Shown: positions 20,002-29,700 of the stretch, piece by piece
Numbering within the stretch: position 1 is the stretch's first letter
Layout of the letters: every line of letters starts with the position of its first letter
Source of the DNA: Branchipolynoe longqiensis
Taxonomy: Eukaryota; Annelida; Polychaeta; Phyllodocida; Polynoidae
DNA: 64,000 nt
Assembly: GCA_030323885.1 (NCBI GenBank)
Contig: CM059188.1
Location: forward strand, 109,108,644 to 109,172,643
Direction: 5' to 3'
Notes under the pieces: generated by a model
Database searches by the model: none
What the model saw: only the letters and a program-made list of their open reading frames with translations
What the model was told of the DNA's origin: nothing
Made by a program: the position numbers and the translations under genes

Positions 20002-20227
20002 GTACAGTCAGACTTCAGTGAATAGGTCACTACCATATTGAAACTAACTGTATGTATACATCGATCTTAATTTTCAGCAAGGCGAAAACATCAGGTATAT
20101 GTGTGTATATATATGTGCTACATACTTTATTATGTGAATATCAATAAAGAATAGTACCTAATGTTTTTCGGTGTCCCTGTCTGGGCACCTCTCACTTCCC
20201 AAGAGCCCTTATTCTCTGCAGCCCCCT

Positions 20228-20707
20228 GTCGCAGTTTCCGCCGTCTGCCAGTTTCCGCGGTACGCATACACTCAAATGCATTGTCAATGGCCGTGAGCAA
20301 TCTTCATACAGAAAAAAGTGAAATATCTCTAAAACCACACCACCTAGAAACAATTCGCTTGGTACACATATAGAAAACATCTTTACCAAAAAGATTATAT
20401 TAAATTTATAAGGTTAGGATTCTTGATTTCTATTAATTTTGAATAAAACTAATGTTTTGCACTGCACGTACCGTCAAACTCAAGGCATTGTCAATGGTTG
20501 TGAGCAACATATACAGAAAATACAGAAAAAGTGAAATATCTCTAAAACCACACCGCCTAGAAACAAATCGCTTGGTACACATATAGAAAACATCTTTACC
20601 AAAAATATGATATTAAATCTATAAGGTTACTGATGATGCTGTTCGATTTTGACGCATGCGCAGAAGCGATGCGTACCGCGGAAACTGGCGGACGGCTGAA
20701 ACTGTGA
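20228..20707. mobile_element. TIR element M4 sharing internal units with M3
   Basis: Ends 'cagtttccgccgtctgcc' and, inverted, 'cagtttcagccgtccgcc', then a common 'agtttccgcggtacgcat'; TIRs about 40 bp. The interior contains two copies of the same ~190-bp unit as M3 in the opposite sense ('gtgaaatatctctaaaacca', 'ggtacacatatagaaaacat'). Confidence 0.75.
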
Positions 20708-21097
20708 CCTCCCCCCCCTCCCTGTAACCGGGCACTCTGCTTCCCGCCGCTTGGGAACCGACGCCAACGGTCTCCCAGCTCTCACATACATACAAATATG
20801 TATGTATGAAAAGGACAAATTGAGAGTGCACTCGGGGGTAGTTGGGGTCATGGAAACATCCAACCTGATGGACGAGCCTATTTGTAGATGGGGGTGGGTG
20901 GGGGGGGGGGGATGGCAGGCCACTTTGATTATTATCTACGATAATGAGATTATCTCCCTATACATGTCTGTGCTGCACAGATCATTATGTGAACATAAAT
21001 AAAGGGTACGGTTTACCATTATTATGCAACCATTCTTCACCTTCAGGTTGCTCCGACACTAGCCCCGCCACCGGCTGCTTTGGACACTACTGCAACC
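20708..21097. other. no gene recognised; poly-G/C tracts
   Basis: A poly(C) run near 20707-20720 and a poly(G) run near 20898-20911. Nothing else is supported. Confidence 0.35.
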
Positions 21098-21425
21098 AGA
21101 CGCGGTGGCCGAATCGCTAGAGCGTGGTCCTCGCGTGCGGAAGGTCGGGAGTTCAGTATCCCAGTCGTGTCAAACCAATGACTTATAAAATTGATACTTG
21201 TTGCTTCCTAGCCAGGCACTCGGCATTAATAGGATAGGGCAAGGACTGGTTTGCTCAGTGTCAGGATACTGTGACCGGGTAGGATATTGCGTCATGGTGC
21301 CGGTGGCCTGATTTCCCAGTGGGGAAGCACTATAAAGTCGCTTGAGTGCATACTGTCACAAGTCGGTACCCGTCCGGATATGACCTTAGATGTTGCCAGG
21401 ATGTAAGACTCCAACAACCAACCAA
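21098..21425 (+). mobile_element. SINE-A, full length
   Basis: Head 'cagacgcggtggccgaatcg', box B 'gggagttcagtatccc' (diverged), tail 'ctccaacaaccaaccaaa'. Confidence 0.88.
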
Positions 21426-21633
21426 ATATAACTACTGCATGTCGTTCCCAGAACTTTACATCCATATTCCTCAATTTTTCTCTTAAACATTTTTTTTTTT
21501 TATTCATAGAAATCTTTTGTCACAGGTCAGCGCCATGGCACCGTTCTTCCAGCCGTAAGTGTTACAGGTATCTTGGTATATACACACATGTGTTTATCTA
21601 GTATCTTGAAATGAGACGAACAAAAACTAGTAG

Positions 21634-21637
<4 letters not shown>

Positions 21638-21701
<64 letters not shown>
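21638..21701. repeat. (TA)n microsatellite
   Basis: About 60 bp of alternating TA with one shift of phase near 21666. Confidence 0.95.
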
Positions 21702-21820
21702 GCAACCTCGCAACCTCTTCAACCTCGACCTCGACACCTATAGCACATCATATCGGAATATTTTACAATTTTACACTGAGGCAATAATTATGATATATGC
21801 AGTGCAATAACTGACTTTAC

Positions 21821-22100
21821 TTAAAGGGGTATTCTCCGATAAAAATATCAAATTTTCAAAACGAGAAGATTTTTTTAGATTTTACCCTACATATCGGACT
21901 TAAATACTTGTGCATGTATAAAGCATCTATTGATTCGTAGAAATGGATATTAAGCTAATGTTACTGCTGAAGCCTTTAGTCTCAGAATTTAATTTCAAAC
22001 ATCTCCAAAGTTAGCTATTTAAAATCAAAGTTACTTTTGAGATATTTGAATTGCAAACATGCAAGGTTAACTTTGGCAAGCATGCCAACACTTTGAAACC
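21821..22100. mobile_element. MITE M1 fragment, right end lost
   Basis: Left TIR diverged ('ttaaaggggtattctccgat'). The interior 'gttagctatttaaaatcaaa' and 'ggcaagcatgcc' are those of M1; the right TIR is missing. Confidence 0.65.
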
Positions 22101-22935
22101 ATATGTAAAAATATACGGATTTTCGGTTAAGAATTATATATTGGCAGAGAGCATTATTATTCTTGGGCGACGGAGTGGGGACAATGTTATATAAACTAAA
22201 AGTAGTAATATCCCACTCCCATTATGACATGATATAAGCTGTGTGAAATATATGTTCATATATTATGATTGAGATTAATGAAGAGATGCTCCTATATAAG
22301 AGTCAGTACATGATTGTTGAAATGTTTCTCTATGCATCCATAAAGAGTGCAATTGGAGAACAGACCATTTTAACAGAGATCTATTGTAACTGTATGCAGC
22401 TACCTGTCCCTACATGACCACTGGGTGGGCACACCAGCCTAATTTGCATATACACACAGGACACCACCTGCAGCTGGGTTGAGTGACAGCCACCCCTACT
22501 GGGGGGTGTGCCACCCACCCAGACTGTGGAGGTGCCTGATTGGCTGGCTGTGGACTGCCCAGTCACATGCACCCCATTGGCCCTCTGACCATACTAGCCT
22601 CACTTTGAGATAATTATTCTAGACCCTGCTTCAGACACCCCTGGCTCTGGAGTGAGGCGCACCTACTCTAGAGCAGGAACCCCAGACACTCTGTCTGGTG
22701 CCATCAAAATTCACCTATTCAAATTTAGTGTGTAAATAGCCATAGGACTCCTGTCCCATGGGCTGTAGGCACTGCATTCTATACAGGCTAAAGAGGTAAT
22801 GAGATTTTGTGTGGCTAGAAGGTAAGGGGTGTGGATGCTAGGTCACTGGTAGGTGGACAGGAGTTGATGTTATTAAAGCACAACTTTTCCACTGTTTATC
22901 TATGTGACTTGTCTTCCTCCTTCCTTAGTATTGGT
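22100..22935 (+). repeat. long dispersed repeat R-A, copy 1
   Basis: About 830 bp that returns inverted at 59280-60175, with matching order over the whole length: 'tatattggcagagagcatta', the 'agctgggttgagtgacagcc' core, 'ctctagagcaggaacccc' and the 'gacttgtcttcc' end. Contains TATA-like and AATAAA-poor regulatory-looking sequence but no frame. It could be a solo terminal repeat of an unknown element. Confidence 0.8.
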
Positions 22936-22945
22936 TAATGTATTC

Positions 22946-23245
22946 TCTGTGGCGGAGTGGTTAGAGTGTTTGACTTTTTTCTAGGTCAGACTCCTAATCT
23001 GAAGGTCAGGGGTTCGATTCCCAGTGCCCTCCCCACCTCTGCCAATTTGGATTTCCACCGCTGTGTATAACTTACAGAATCATCAAAGGCCAGTTGCTCT
23101 CATACCATGTCTATATGGTGTGGGAGGTTAAAAATCCCTTGGGTCGGTAAAAGTGTAGGCTCGGGCTTTCTGTCGACAAACTGTCTAATGGTGAAAACAA
23201 GTGTATTCAGACTTATCCATGACAGGCAGTATAAATCTTCAGGGA
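22946..23245 (+). mobile_element. SINE S2, full length
   Basis: Head 'ctgtggcggagtggttagag', insertion 'ctgacttttttctaggt', arm 'cagactcctaatctgaagg', box B 'ggggttcgattccc'. Clean tRNA-Arg(CCT)-like secondary structure if the insertion is ignored. Starts about 10 bp after repeat R-A ends. Confidence 0.87.
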
Positions 23246-23289
23246 ATGAGTTGATAGACAGGTGAGATGAAGGGGAGAGTTTATGGTAT

Positions 23290-23480
23290 TGTTGTGGGGG
23301 TGATCAAAACGGGAAATATTGCGCCTACAGTGGGACCCGAACCCACATCTCCCCGCACCCCGGGCCAGTGTGCCAACCATTACACCACCCAGGCTCCCTG
23401 ATATCAACACGCTACCCACGCCTACCTGTCTATGCGGCTCCTTGCCTGAGAGGTCAGTGTAGACCACTACACTCGTCCCC
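23290..23480 (-). mobile_element. tRNA-related repeat S3
   Basis: On minus: 'gggtggtgtaatggttggca' (box A) and 'gtgggttcgggtcccac' (box B), then 'caatatttcccgttttgatc'. About 80 bp of conserved sequence precedes the tRNA-like part, which is unusual for a simple tRNA SINE. Confidence 0.82.
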
Positions 23481-23605
23481 CTGGAATTGTAAGTCGTTTA
23501 ATGCTTACAATTACATACATACAGGCAATGCACTTAAGCATCCACAGGGTAGGTTCAGCAACTATACTGCTCATAGCTTGTATAGGATCCTGGTCATGGC
23601 ACCAG

Positions 23606-23790
23606 TGTTGTGGGGGTGATGAAAACGGGAAATATTGTGCCTAGAGTGGGACCCGAACCCACATCTCCCCGCACCCCAGGCCAGTGTGCCAACCATTACA
23701 CCACCCAGGCTCCCTGATATCAACACGCTACCCACACCTACCTGTCTATGCGGCTCCTTTCCTGAGAGGTCAGTGTAGACCACTACAGTA
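23606..23790 (-). mobile_element. tRNA-related repeat S3, second tandem copy
   Basis: Almost identical to 23290-23480 and in the same orientation 125 bp away, so either a local duplication or two recent insertions. Confidence 0.82.
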
Positions 23791-23852
23791 TTATCTAGGG
23801 GCTCATGTGGCCGAGAAACCCCAGAAATACTATACATAGTCTTCTGCACCAA

Positions 23853-23995
23853 TAGGTTCTACTAAATTGCTACACTATTCTCTTCTATGTTCTACAGTGT
23901 TCTATGTGGTGACAAATATTTAATAAGTGCACCAGTATCAAAGATAGATATGTAGAAGCAAATCTAGGTAATTGCTTTGGCTTTGAAAATTTTGA
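23853..23995. mobile_element. MITE M1 fragment
   Basis: 'tttaataagtgcaccagtat' to 'ggctttgaaaatttt' is the right half of M1, cut before the TIR by the SINE-A copy that follows. Confidence 0.65.
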
Positions 23996-23998
23996 GGG

Positions 23999-24335
23999 AC
24001 CGGGCTCGGTGGCCGAATCAGTAAACTGGTAAAGCACGGGCCTCGCGTGTGGGAGATCGGAAGTTCAGTTCCTGGTAGAGTCAAACCAATGACTTACAAA
24101 GTTAATACCTGGGCATCCTAGCCAGGCGCTCGGCATTAATTGGATAGGGCAGGGAGTAGTTAGCTCAAGGTCAGGATAATGTGACTGAGTGGGATATCAG
24201 GTAATGATGCCAGTGGCCTGATTTCCCAGTGGAACAGCACTATAATGTCTCCATGAGTGCGCACTGTCATGAGTCGGTACCCATCCTGATATGACCTTAG
24301 ATGTTGCCAGGATGCAAAACTCCACCAACTAACTT
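23999..24335 (+). mobile_element. SINE-A, full length
   Basis: Head 'ccgggctcggtggccgaatc' with a ~10-bp insertion before 'agcacgggcc'. Box B 'ggaagttcagttcctgg'. Tail 'aaaactccaccaactaac'. Inserted into an M1 copy. Confidence 0.87.
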
Positions 24336-24655
24336 TAATTATGATTAGATCCACTGATTTGCATATATATACTGTGCATGTATTTGAAAATAGGTATATA
24401 TATTTTGATATATTTCTTTTCAGAACAGGAAAGAAGGAAAAAAGTGTTTCAAGACAATTCTAAAGCCATGCAATACATATTCACTGAACGCATAATACTT
24501 TTATTGGAGTGGAATTGTACACAGTTACTACTACAGCTGATACTTCATTTATAAAATGTATAATACTTTTAGTATCAAACAGGATTTGCATGCAGTTACT
24601 ATTACAACTGATAGTAGTTTCATTTATGTATTAAGGAATTGTACTGTACGGCCGG

Positions 24656-25595
24656 AAGGTTGGTTGTTGGAGTGTTAGGTTCTGGCAACATCTAAGGCCA
24701 TATCAGGACGGTTAACGACTTGTGACAGTGCTTTCCTTTGGGGGTCGTTTGTAACCTTACGAAGGTTACTGGTTGCAGAACTGCAACATTAATAGAGAGG
24801 CTCCGATAAATCGGCCCAATCTTTGGTTGAAGATTTAACTTTAGTAGGGAGTGTTGTATAAGCTAGGGACATCTTTACAATGTTGTAACGGTGAAGCGTG
24901 GAGGCGGCCCTGAATCTCTTTGTTCCAGCGGTAGTTGAGCGGTAGTTGGCACTTGTATCCAGTCGACAGCAGCAAGGATTTCGAGGAAGGGTGGGTAAAG
25001 ATGGGTGCAGCGGTGGTTCCAGCAACGAGAACAAAGCGAGAGAAAACGTAAAGGTACAGGGCCCCACCCAAGCACACAACTGCCCTGGTCAGGGGGAGGA
25101 GTATGCCTGGGAGAAAAAAAAAAGGGTAGAGTATAGGAACAAGAAATGAGGAGAGTTGATTCAAAGGACCGTGTCTATCTGCTCTATGGCGACCAACCAG
25201 CGAGACATAGACACGGACAGAGTAAGAGTAGAAAGTGAAATGCCAGCGGGTGCCCCCCTCCTGGAACTCTTTTCAGACATATAAAGGAGATGCAAGGCCG
25301 GCGAAGAGGAGATAGAGAGAGGTGTGGACAGAGTGCGGTCTGGATAGCAAGTGTTGTGACAGTGCACACTCATGGTGACTTTATAGTACTGGCTCACTGG
25401 GATAACAGGCCACCAGCACTATGACTTGATATCCTACACATACACATTATCCTGACACTGAGCTGACCAGTCCTTGCCCTATCTTAATAATGCCTAGTGC
25501 CTGGCTAGGAAGCGACAAGTATCAATTTTTAAGTCATTGGTTTGACTCAACTGGGGAGATGGACAGTCAACTCGTTTGGCCATCCCGTCTGGTCA
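24656..25595 (-). mobile_element. SINE-A split by a 622-bp insertion
   Basis: The tail part 24656-24731 stops at 'ttgtgacagtgc' and the copy resumes at 25354 with the same 12 bases, then runs to 'ggccatcccgtctgg' at 25595. The box B region is deleted. Confidence 0.85.
24732..25353 (-). repeat. dispersed repeat R-B, copy 1, with 12-bp TSD
   Basis: Flanked by the 12-bp duplication 'ttgtgacagtgc' (24720-24731, 25354-25365), so this 622-bp unit inserted into a pre-existing SINE-A. It matches 44939-45553 inverted. On minus it contains an open frame of about 107 codons with a hydrophobic N-terminal half ('LPGILLPLTR', 'LYVFSRFVLVAGTT') that ends 'YNTPY'; the second copy keeps most of it but has an indel. 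Whether it is translated is unknown. A solo terminal repeat or a non-autonomous retroelement are the options. Confidence 0.75.
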
Positions 25596-26174
25596 AATAA
25601 AGAGACGAGTTCCGCAGCCTCAGTGCAATAAGACAGCGTAGACTCGTTTTGGCTTTATTTGCCCGTGTCTGGACAGCAGCGTTCCCACGACCCACTTTAC
25701 AACCATCCAATAAGAGTCCTTGACGGAATTACAGTCTCCTGCTCACATTCCATCTCACTAACACAAACCTACGTCAAATTAAGACCCCTCGTGCGTAGAT
25801 ACAAGATGTCTCAGTGATTTAAAGAGAGTTTGGCGACTTGAGATGGTCGAGTTTGCTGAACAAACCCTGGCTTCCTGTTTTTGGGACGTTGAAGCCTCAG
25901 CGGGCTCTGATTAGATTACCCAGATGCGTGTGCCCTCATTGCAGTGACTGAAGTTAGAACACACACATAGGGTCACCACCCCACCCCGGGCTCCACATCA
26001 AACACTTGTTTAGGTAAGTGACTTGGAACCCACCAGCCCGGACATGGGGGAAGGGGCTAAGAGGCGCCTGGAGTGATGAAGGGAGCGGGAACCAGCGGAG
26101 GTGACTTTGAGGGAGTGATGCTGATATAATATTGGGGGAAAACATTGCGGGAGATTAAAATAGTACTAGCTTAA
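25596..26174. other. no feature recognised
   Basis: Unique-looking, moderate GC. No splice-flanked open segment that I can support. Confidence 0.35.
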
Positions 26175-26670
26175 AGTTGCATAGCCCGATGCCTTCAAAT
26201 CTTTGCACAATCTTTTACATAAATATATCAAGTTGACTATTATACCCAACTATTCATTATTCCGGAGTCATTTGCATGAAAAATGGCTAATTTTGGATCA
26301 ATTTGTGCTGAAAGAATTGAAAATCATTTCAGCAAGCTTGTCAAAAGTCTTATTGTTGTGGCCCAGATTCACATCCCGCAATGGTCACGTGATGAGTAAT
26401 GACCTATTAATGTGTAGGTAGTCTGGAACCTGACTGATGCCATATATGGTACTGGTAATGAGGGCAACATTAATAAGGTCATGAGATTGACCTAATTGGT
26501 TTGTAGCCTCCCTGCCTAATGGCTGCTTCAAAGTAGGTGTCCAAAGGGATAGGGTCATAAATTTACTGATTATTGTGTATATGCTGCCCCAAAGCCTTAG
26601 TGATAAATAGAATCAAATGTAGGTCAGTGTTTTGGTTTTGAAACAAATGTGTTTTATCGGACGTGCAATT
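26175..26670. mobile_element. MITE M1, long variant
   Basis: TTAA at 26171-26174 and 26671-26674; left TIR 'agttgcatagcccgatg', right TIR diverged ('atcggacgtgcaatt'). The interior has about 150 bp not found in other M1 copies ('ctgactgatgccatatatgg'). Confidence 0.75.
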
Positions 26671-26753
26671 TTAACTAGCTTTAACCCATGCTGCACACTG
26701 GTTAAAGCTAGGCTCTGCATCAATCCCTGGACTAAGATGTATTGAACCATCAT

Positions 26754-26754
<1 letters not shown>

Positions 26755-26811
<57 letters not shown>

Positions 26812-26855
26812 TATACTGTATATATGTATGTATATATATGTATATATATATATAT
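26755..26855. repeat. (TA)n/(TATG)n microsatellite
   Basis: Pure TA for about 55 bp, then mixed TATA/TATG. Confidence 0.93.
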
Positions 26856-27344
26856 TCATCGTCTCTGACTATATTCAGAGATTGTGTATATATCTACGTT
26901 CTCTGCTATATTCTGGACTCGTGCACGGTCCCATTTCAATACAGTGCCACCATCTGGTGGAATCCATCTGTACCATTATGCAGTAAACCATATCGGTGGT
27001 GTTGCTATCTAATGGTGGAGTTCACAACACTTGCAGTTATGTGACTCATAATGAATGCCACTCTGGTCGAAGTTGCCAAAGTTAGTAAAAACCATCAAAA
27101 TTAATATGAAATGTGTATGTTAGGCACACAAAGAACATACTATTAACAACCCATATATGGTGAAGCATCAATGAAGTATTGTGATATGCATTGGCAGCAC
27201 CGATTAACAGAGGAGTAGCGATCTGAACGTAACCACTGTTTGATATTATACATAGATTTGTTGGTGTTTTTGCAAACAGCCCACGATGCATAGGACGGGA
27301 CTTGAACGACAGTTTTGTTATTCCAGGATAAGTAACTACATCGT

Positions 27345-27660
27345 TTCCATATATATATTACGATATATATTATACATCGTATATGCATGTACATAATATA
27401 TTCACTTCTAGACATAAATACAATAGTACAACAGGTTATAATGCATGTGGTCATCTAGGTAATATATCTGTGGTAAATTATGGATATACAGTATATAACA
27501 CAGCCCCTTATATATACATTATAATATATATTACACATATTATATGCTTGTACATGTATTCACTCCTAGACATAAATACAAAGGTAGAAGAATTGACGTT
27601 GCGTGTAGTCATATAGATAATATATCTATGGTGGTTATGGATATATAGTATATGTCACAC
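27345..27660. repeat. ~160-bp local tandem duplication, AT-rich
   Basis: 'agacataaatacaatagtac' with 'ggtaatatatctgtggt' at 27413-27475 recurs as 'agacataaatacaaaggtag' with 'ataatatatctatggt' at 27569-27632. Two diverged tandem units. Confidence 0.7.
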
Positions 27661-27904
27661 ACATTATTTTGAGACGAAACATTTCAAATTACTTAGTCTT
27701 ACGAATGGAATGATCTACCTAGAGTTCTACTCAAACCTAGATGCTGTAATTCAAGGATAAATGCCGACCTGACCTCTTGATTTAAATTTGCATTTAGCCA
27801 CTTATATACTTGAAACCTAATGCATAGAAAGTTATATCGCATTATTAATCCAGATTGTATGTAGAGAAAGAAGATAACGAGTTATTTATATATCAAACGG
27901 TGGT

Positions 27905-28194
27905 AGATGTATTATATTCATTATATTTATTATATTTATTATATTTATTATATTTATTATATTTATTATATTTATTATATTTATTATATTTATTATATTT
28001 ATTATATTTATTTTATGTATTATATTCATTATATTTATTACATTTATTATATTTATGATATTTATTATATTTATTATATTTATTATATTTATTATATTTA
28101 TTATATTTATTACATTTATTATATTTATTATATTTATTATATTTATTATATTTATTATATTCATTATATTTATTACATTTATTATATTTATTAT
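27905..28194. repeat. 9-bp microsatellite TTATATTTA/TTATATTCA, left of Ngaro 2
   Basis: About 32 units with TTATATTCA and TTACATTTA variants. It ends exactly at the B2 repeat of Ngaro 2. The same unit forms the array 34089-34229 on the other side. Confidence 0.95.
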
Positions 28195-28306
28195 AAAACT
28201 GGCTATGGTGGAGGGAGAGGAAAAGGAGCGCAAACGAGGAGTGGGTGGGAACCTTCCAGTTTTTATTTTGCAAGGAAGGCCCATGGCCGGGCAAAAGAAA
28301 ATAGCC
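28195..28306 (-). repeat. split direct repeat B2 of Ngaro 2
   Basis: 112 bp, matching B1 at 28525-28636 except for about one base (gtgggtgg versus gtggatgg). Confidence 0.9.
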
Positions 28307-28524
28307 CTACCAATCAAAGCTAAAAATGCATGCGATACAAGGTACGGCGGCAGAGCAAGTGACCTGCGAGCAGCAATGGCGGAGTAGCAGCGAGGCAAAA
28401 GCAGCCACGGAGCAAATATACAAGCGAAGAAAATAATAATAAATAAATAAATAAATAAATAATAAATAAGGTAGGTAAACCCCGCCTCTTTATATATATA
28501 TATATAATAAATTATATTTTACAT
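28307..28524 (-). repeat. split direct repeat A2 of Ngaro 2
   Basis: 218 bp from 'ctaccaatcaaagctaaaaa' to 'ttatattttacat'. Contains an AAAT/AAATA run and a TA run. Also present in the solo copy 8552-8876 and, for 39 bp, at 34034-34072. Confidence 0.88.
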
Positions 28525-28636
28525 AAAACTGGCTATGGTGGAGGGAGAGGAAAAGGAGCGCAAACGAGGAGTGGATGGGAACCTTCCAGTTTTTATTTTG
28601 CAAGGAAGGCCCATGGCCGGGCAAAAGAAAATAGCC
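28525..28636 (-). repeat. split direct repeat B1 of Ngaro 2
   Basis: Copy of B2. It is followed on plus by 'gggggccctcaaagag' and a poly(C) run, which can pair as a hairpin just after the recombinase stop (28684, minus sense). Confidence 0.88.
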
Positions 28637-28683
28637 AAAGGGGGCCCTCAAAGAGAGCCCCCCCCCCCCCAACCACTACTCGC

Positions 28684-29700
28684 TTAACTCAACTGGGCCA
28701 GCGAAGAGGAAACCCTCAGGTCATTCATTATACGAACCTGCAATGGCGTTTTCAGGTAAGCGTAGACCGTTTCACTGGCCCAGTCACCCCTCACCTTAAT
28801 CTCTTCAATTGTAGCACCACAAATAGACAAAAAGGTTGTACCACCCCGGCGGAGGGAGTGGGAGGTAAAATCAAACTCACCCAGGCCAGCAATATTGGTA
28901 AATAGTTTTAGCATAGACTGGTAAGACGAATATGACATAGGAGTGGAACCGACATCAGCTGGCAGCCTAAAGGCCATATCGCCCGGCCCAGCAGGTATCT
29001 CGTCAAAATGCTTACGTGTCCAAAAAACTGCACAAAGAGCGAGGTTGCAACACTTAGCGACAGGTATCTCGAGAATCCTCTCATTAAATTGGATGGTCTT
29101 GCATTTTTTTACCCGTAGTACCATGCCCCAATCAAAGAAGGTGAAATCTGATCGGGTCAAGGCCGCATCTGAGGCGGTGACCTGGCTTTTTCTAAGCAAT
29201 GCACAAAATGACAGCAAAACGGCTGCCCGCCAAGCCGTGTGTCCTGAGTTTAGGGTCAAACCCTCAAAAATCTTAAGCAACATGTTTGGAAGGAGAGGCG
29301 GGGCCCTCCTAGGGGTATCGCCCTTTGTGCGCCTTATACCCTTTAAGGTTGCGGCGACATAGTAGTCAGAGTATGCGATTTCCGGGGAACCATTCTGCTT
29401 TAAATAAAAATTTAGGCCCGAAAGATAATTTAAGATGGAGCTATAGGCGAGATCCTTAGCCAACCAGGTTGCGTACAGGGCAACCCACTTAGAGGAGCAT
29501 GGTAGCGGGGCCCTATGTTCCCCCACTTGATCCACAAAATGCAGGTAACGCTTAATTTGGACGTTTCTAGCAGACCAGGAGTTTGGGGCGTAATATCCCT
29601 GCTCATAGAGGCGCTGCTCCCCCCTTAAGTCCTCCCGTCCTGGAACAAAAGAAAAAAGGGGTCTCAAAAATGCTCCTACAGCACATCCTCCAACTCTCAT
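28684..29700 (-). CDS. tyrosine recombinase (YR) of Ngaro 2, intact
   Basis: 338 codons. N-terminal core-binding part (about 30-125) with 'SWSARNVQIKRYL', then the catalytic domain: Arg about 170 in 'CALLRKSQVT', a Lys in the 'KKCKTIQFNE' strand (about 198-201), 'HSLRRGG' giving His about 281 and Arg about 284, Trp about 307 in 'GDWAS', and the Tyr nucleophile about 315 in 'VYAYLKTP'. All residues expected for a tyrosine recombinase are present, so it could be active. It would integrate the circular cDNA. It overlaps the RNase H frame by about 98 nt; the true start is probably inside the overlap. Homologous to the frameshifted copy at 12338-13340. Confidence 0.92.
   Translation of the reverse strand: MRVGGCAVGAFLRPLFSFVPGREDLRGEQRLYEQGYYAPNSWSARNVQIKRYLHFVDQVGEHRAPLPCSSKWVALYATWLAKDLAYSSILNYLSGLNFYLKQNGSPEIAYSDYYVAATLKGIRRTKGDTPRRAPPLLPNMLLKIFEGLTLNSGHTAWRAAVLLSFCALLRKSQVTASDAALTRSDFTFFDWGMVLRVKKCKTIQFNERILEIPVAKCCNLALCAVFWTRKHFDEIPAGPGDMAFRLPADVGSTPMSYSSYQSMLKLFTNIAGLGEFDFTSHSLRRGGTTFLSICGATIEEIKVRGDWASETVYAYLKTPLQVRIMNDLRVSSSLAQLS

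Noticed and set aside
21098..21180. tRNA gene-like structures in many places
   Set aside because: All tRNA-like segments here are followed by the same SINE-A body; none folds as a stand-alone tRNA with a proper acceptor stem by eye.
27855..28398. Ile/Tyr/Asn repeat frames
   Set aside because: Direct translation of the 9-bp microsatellite fused to Ngaro 2 repeat sequence.
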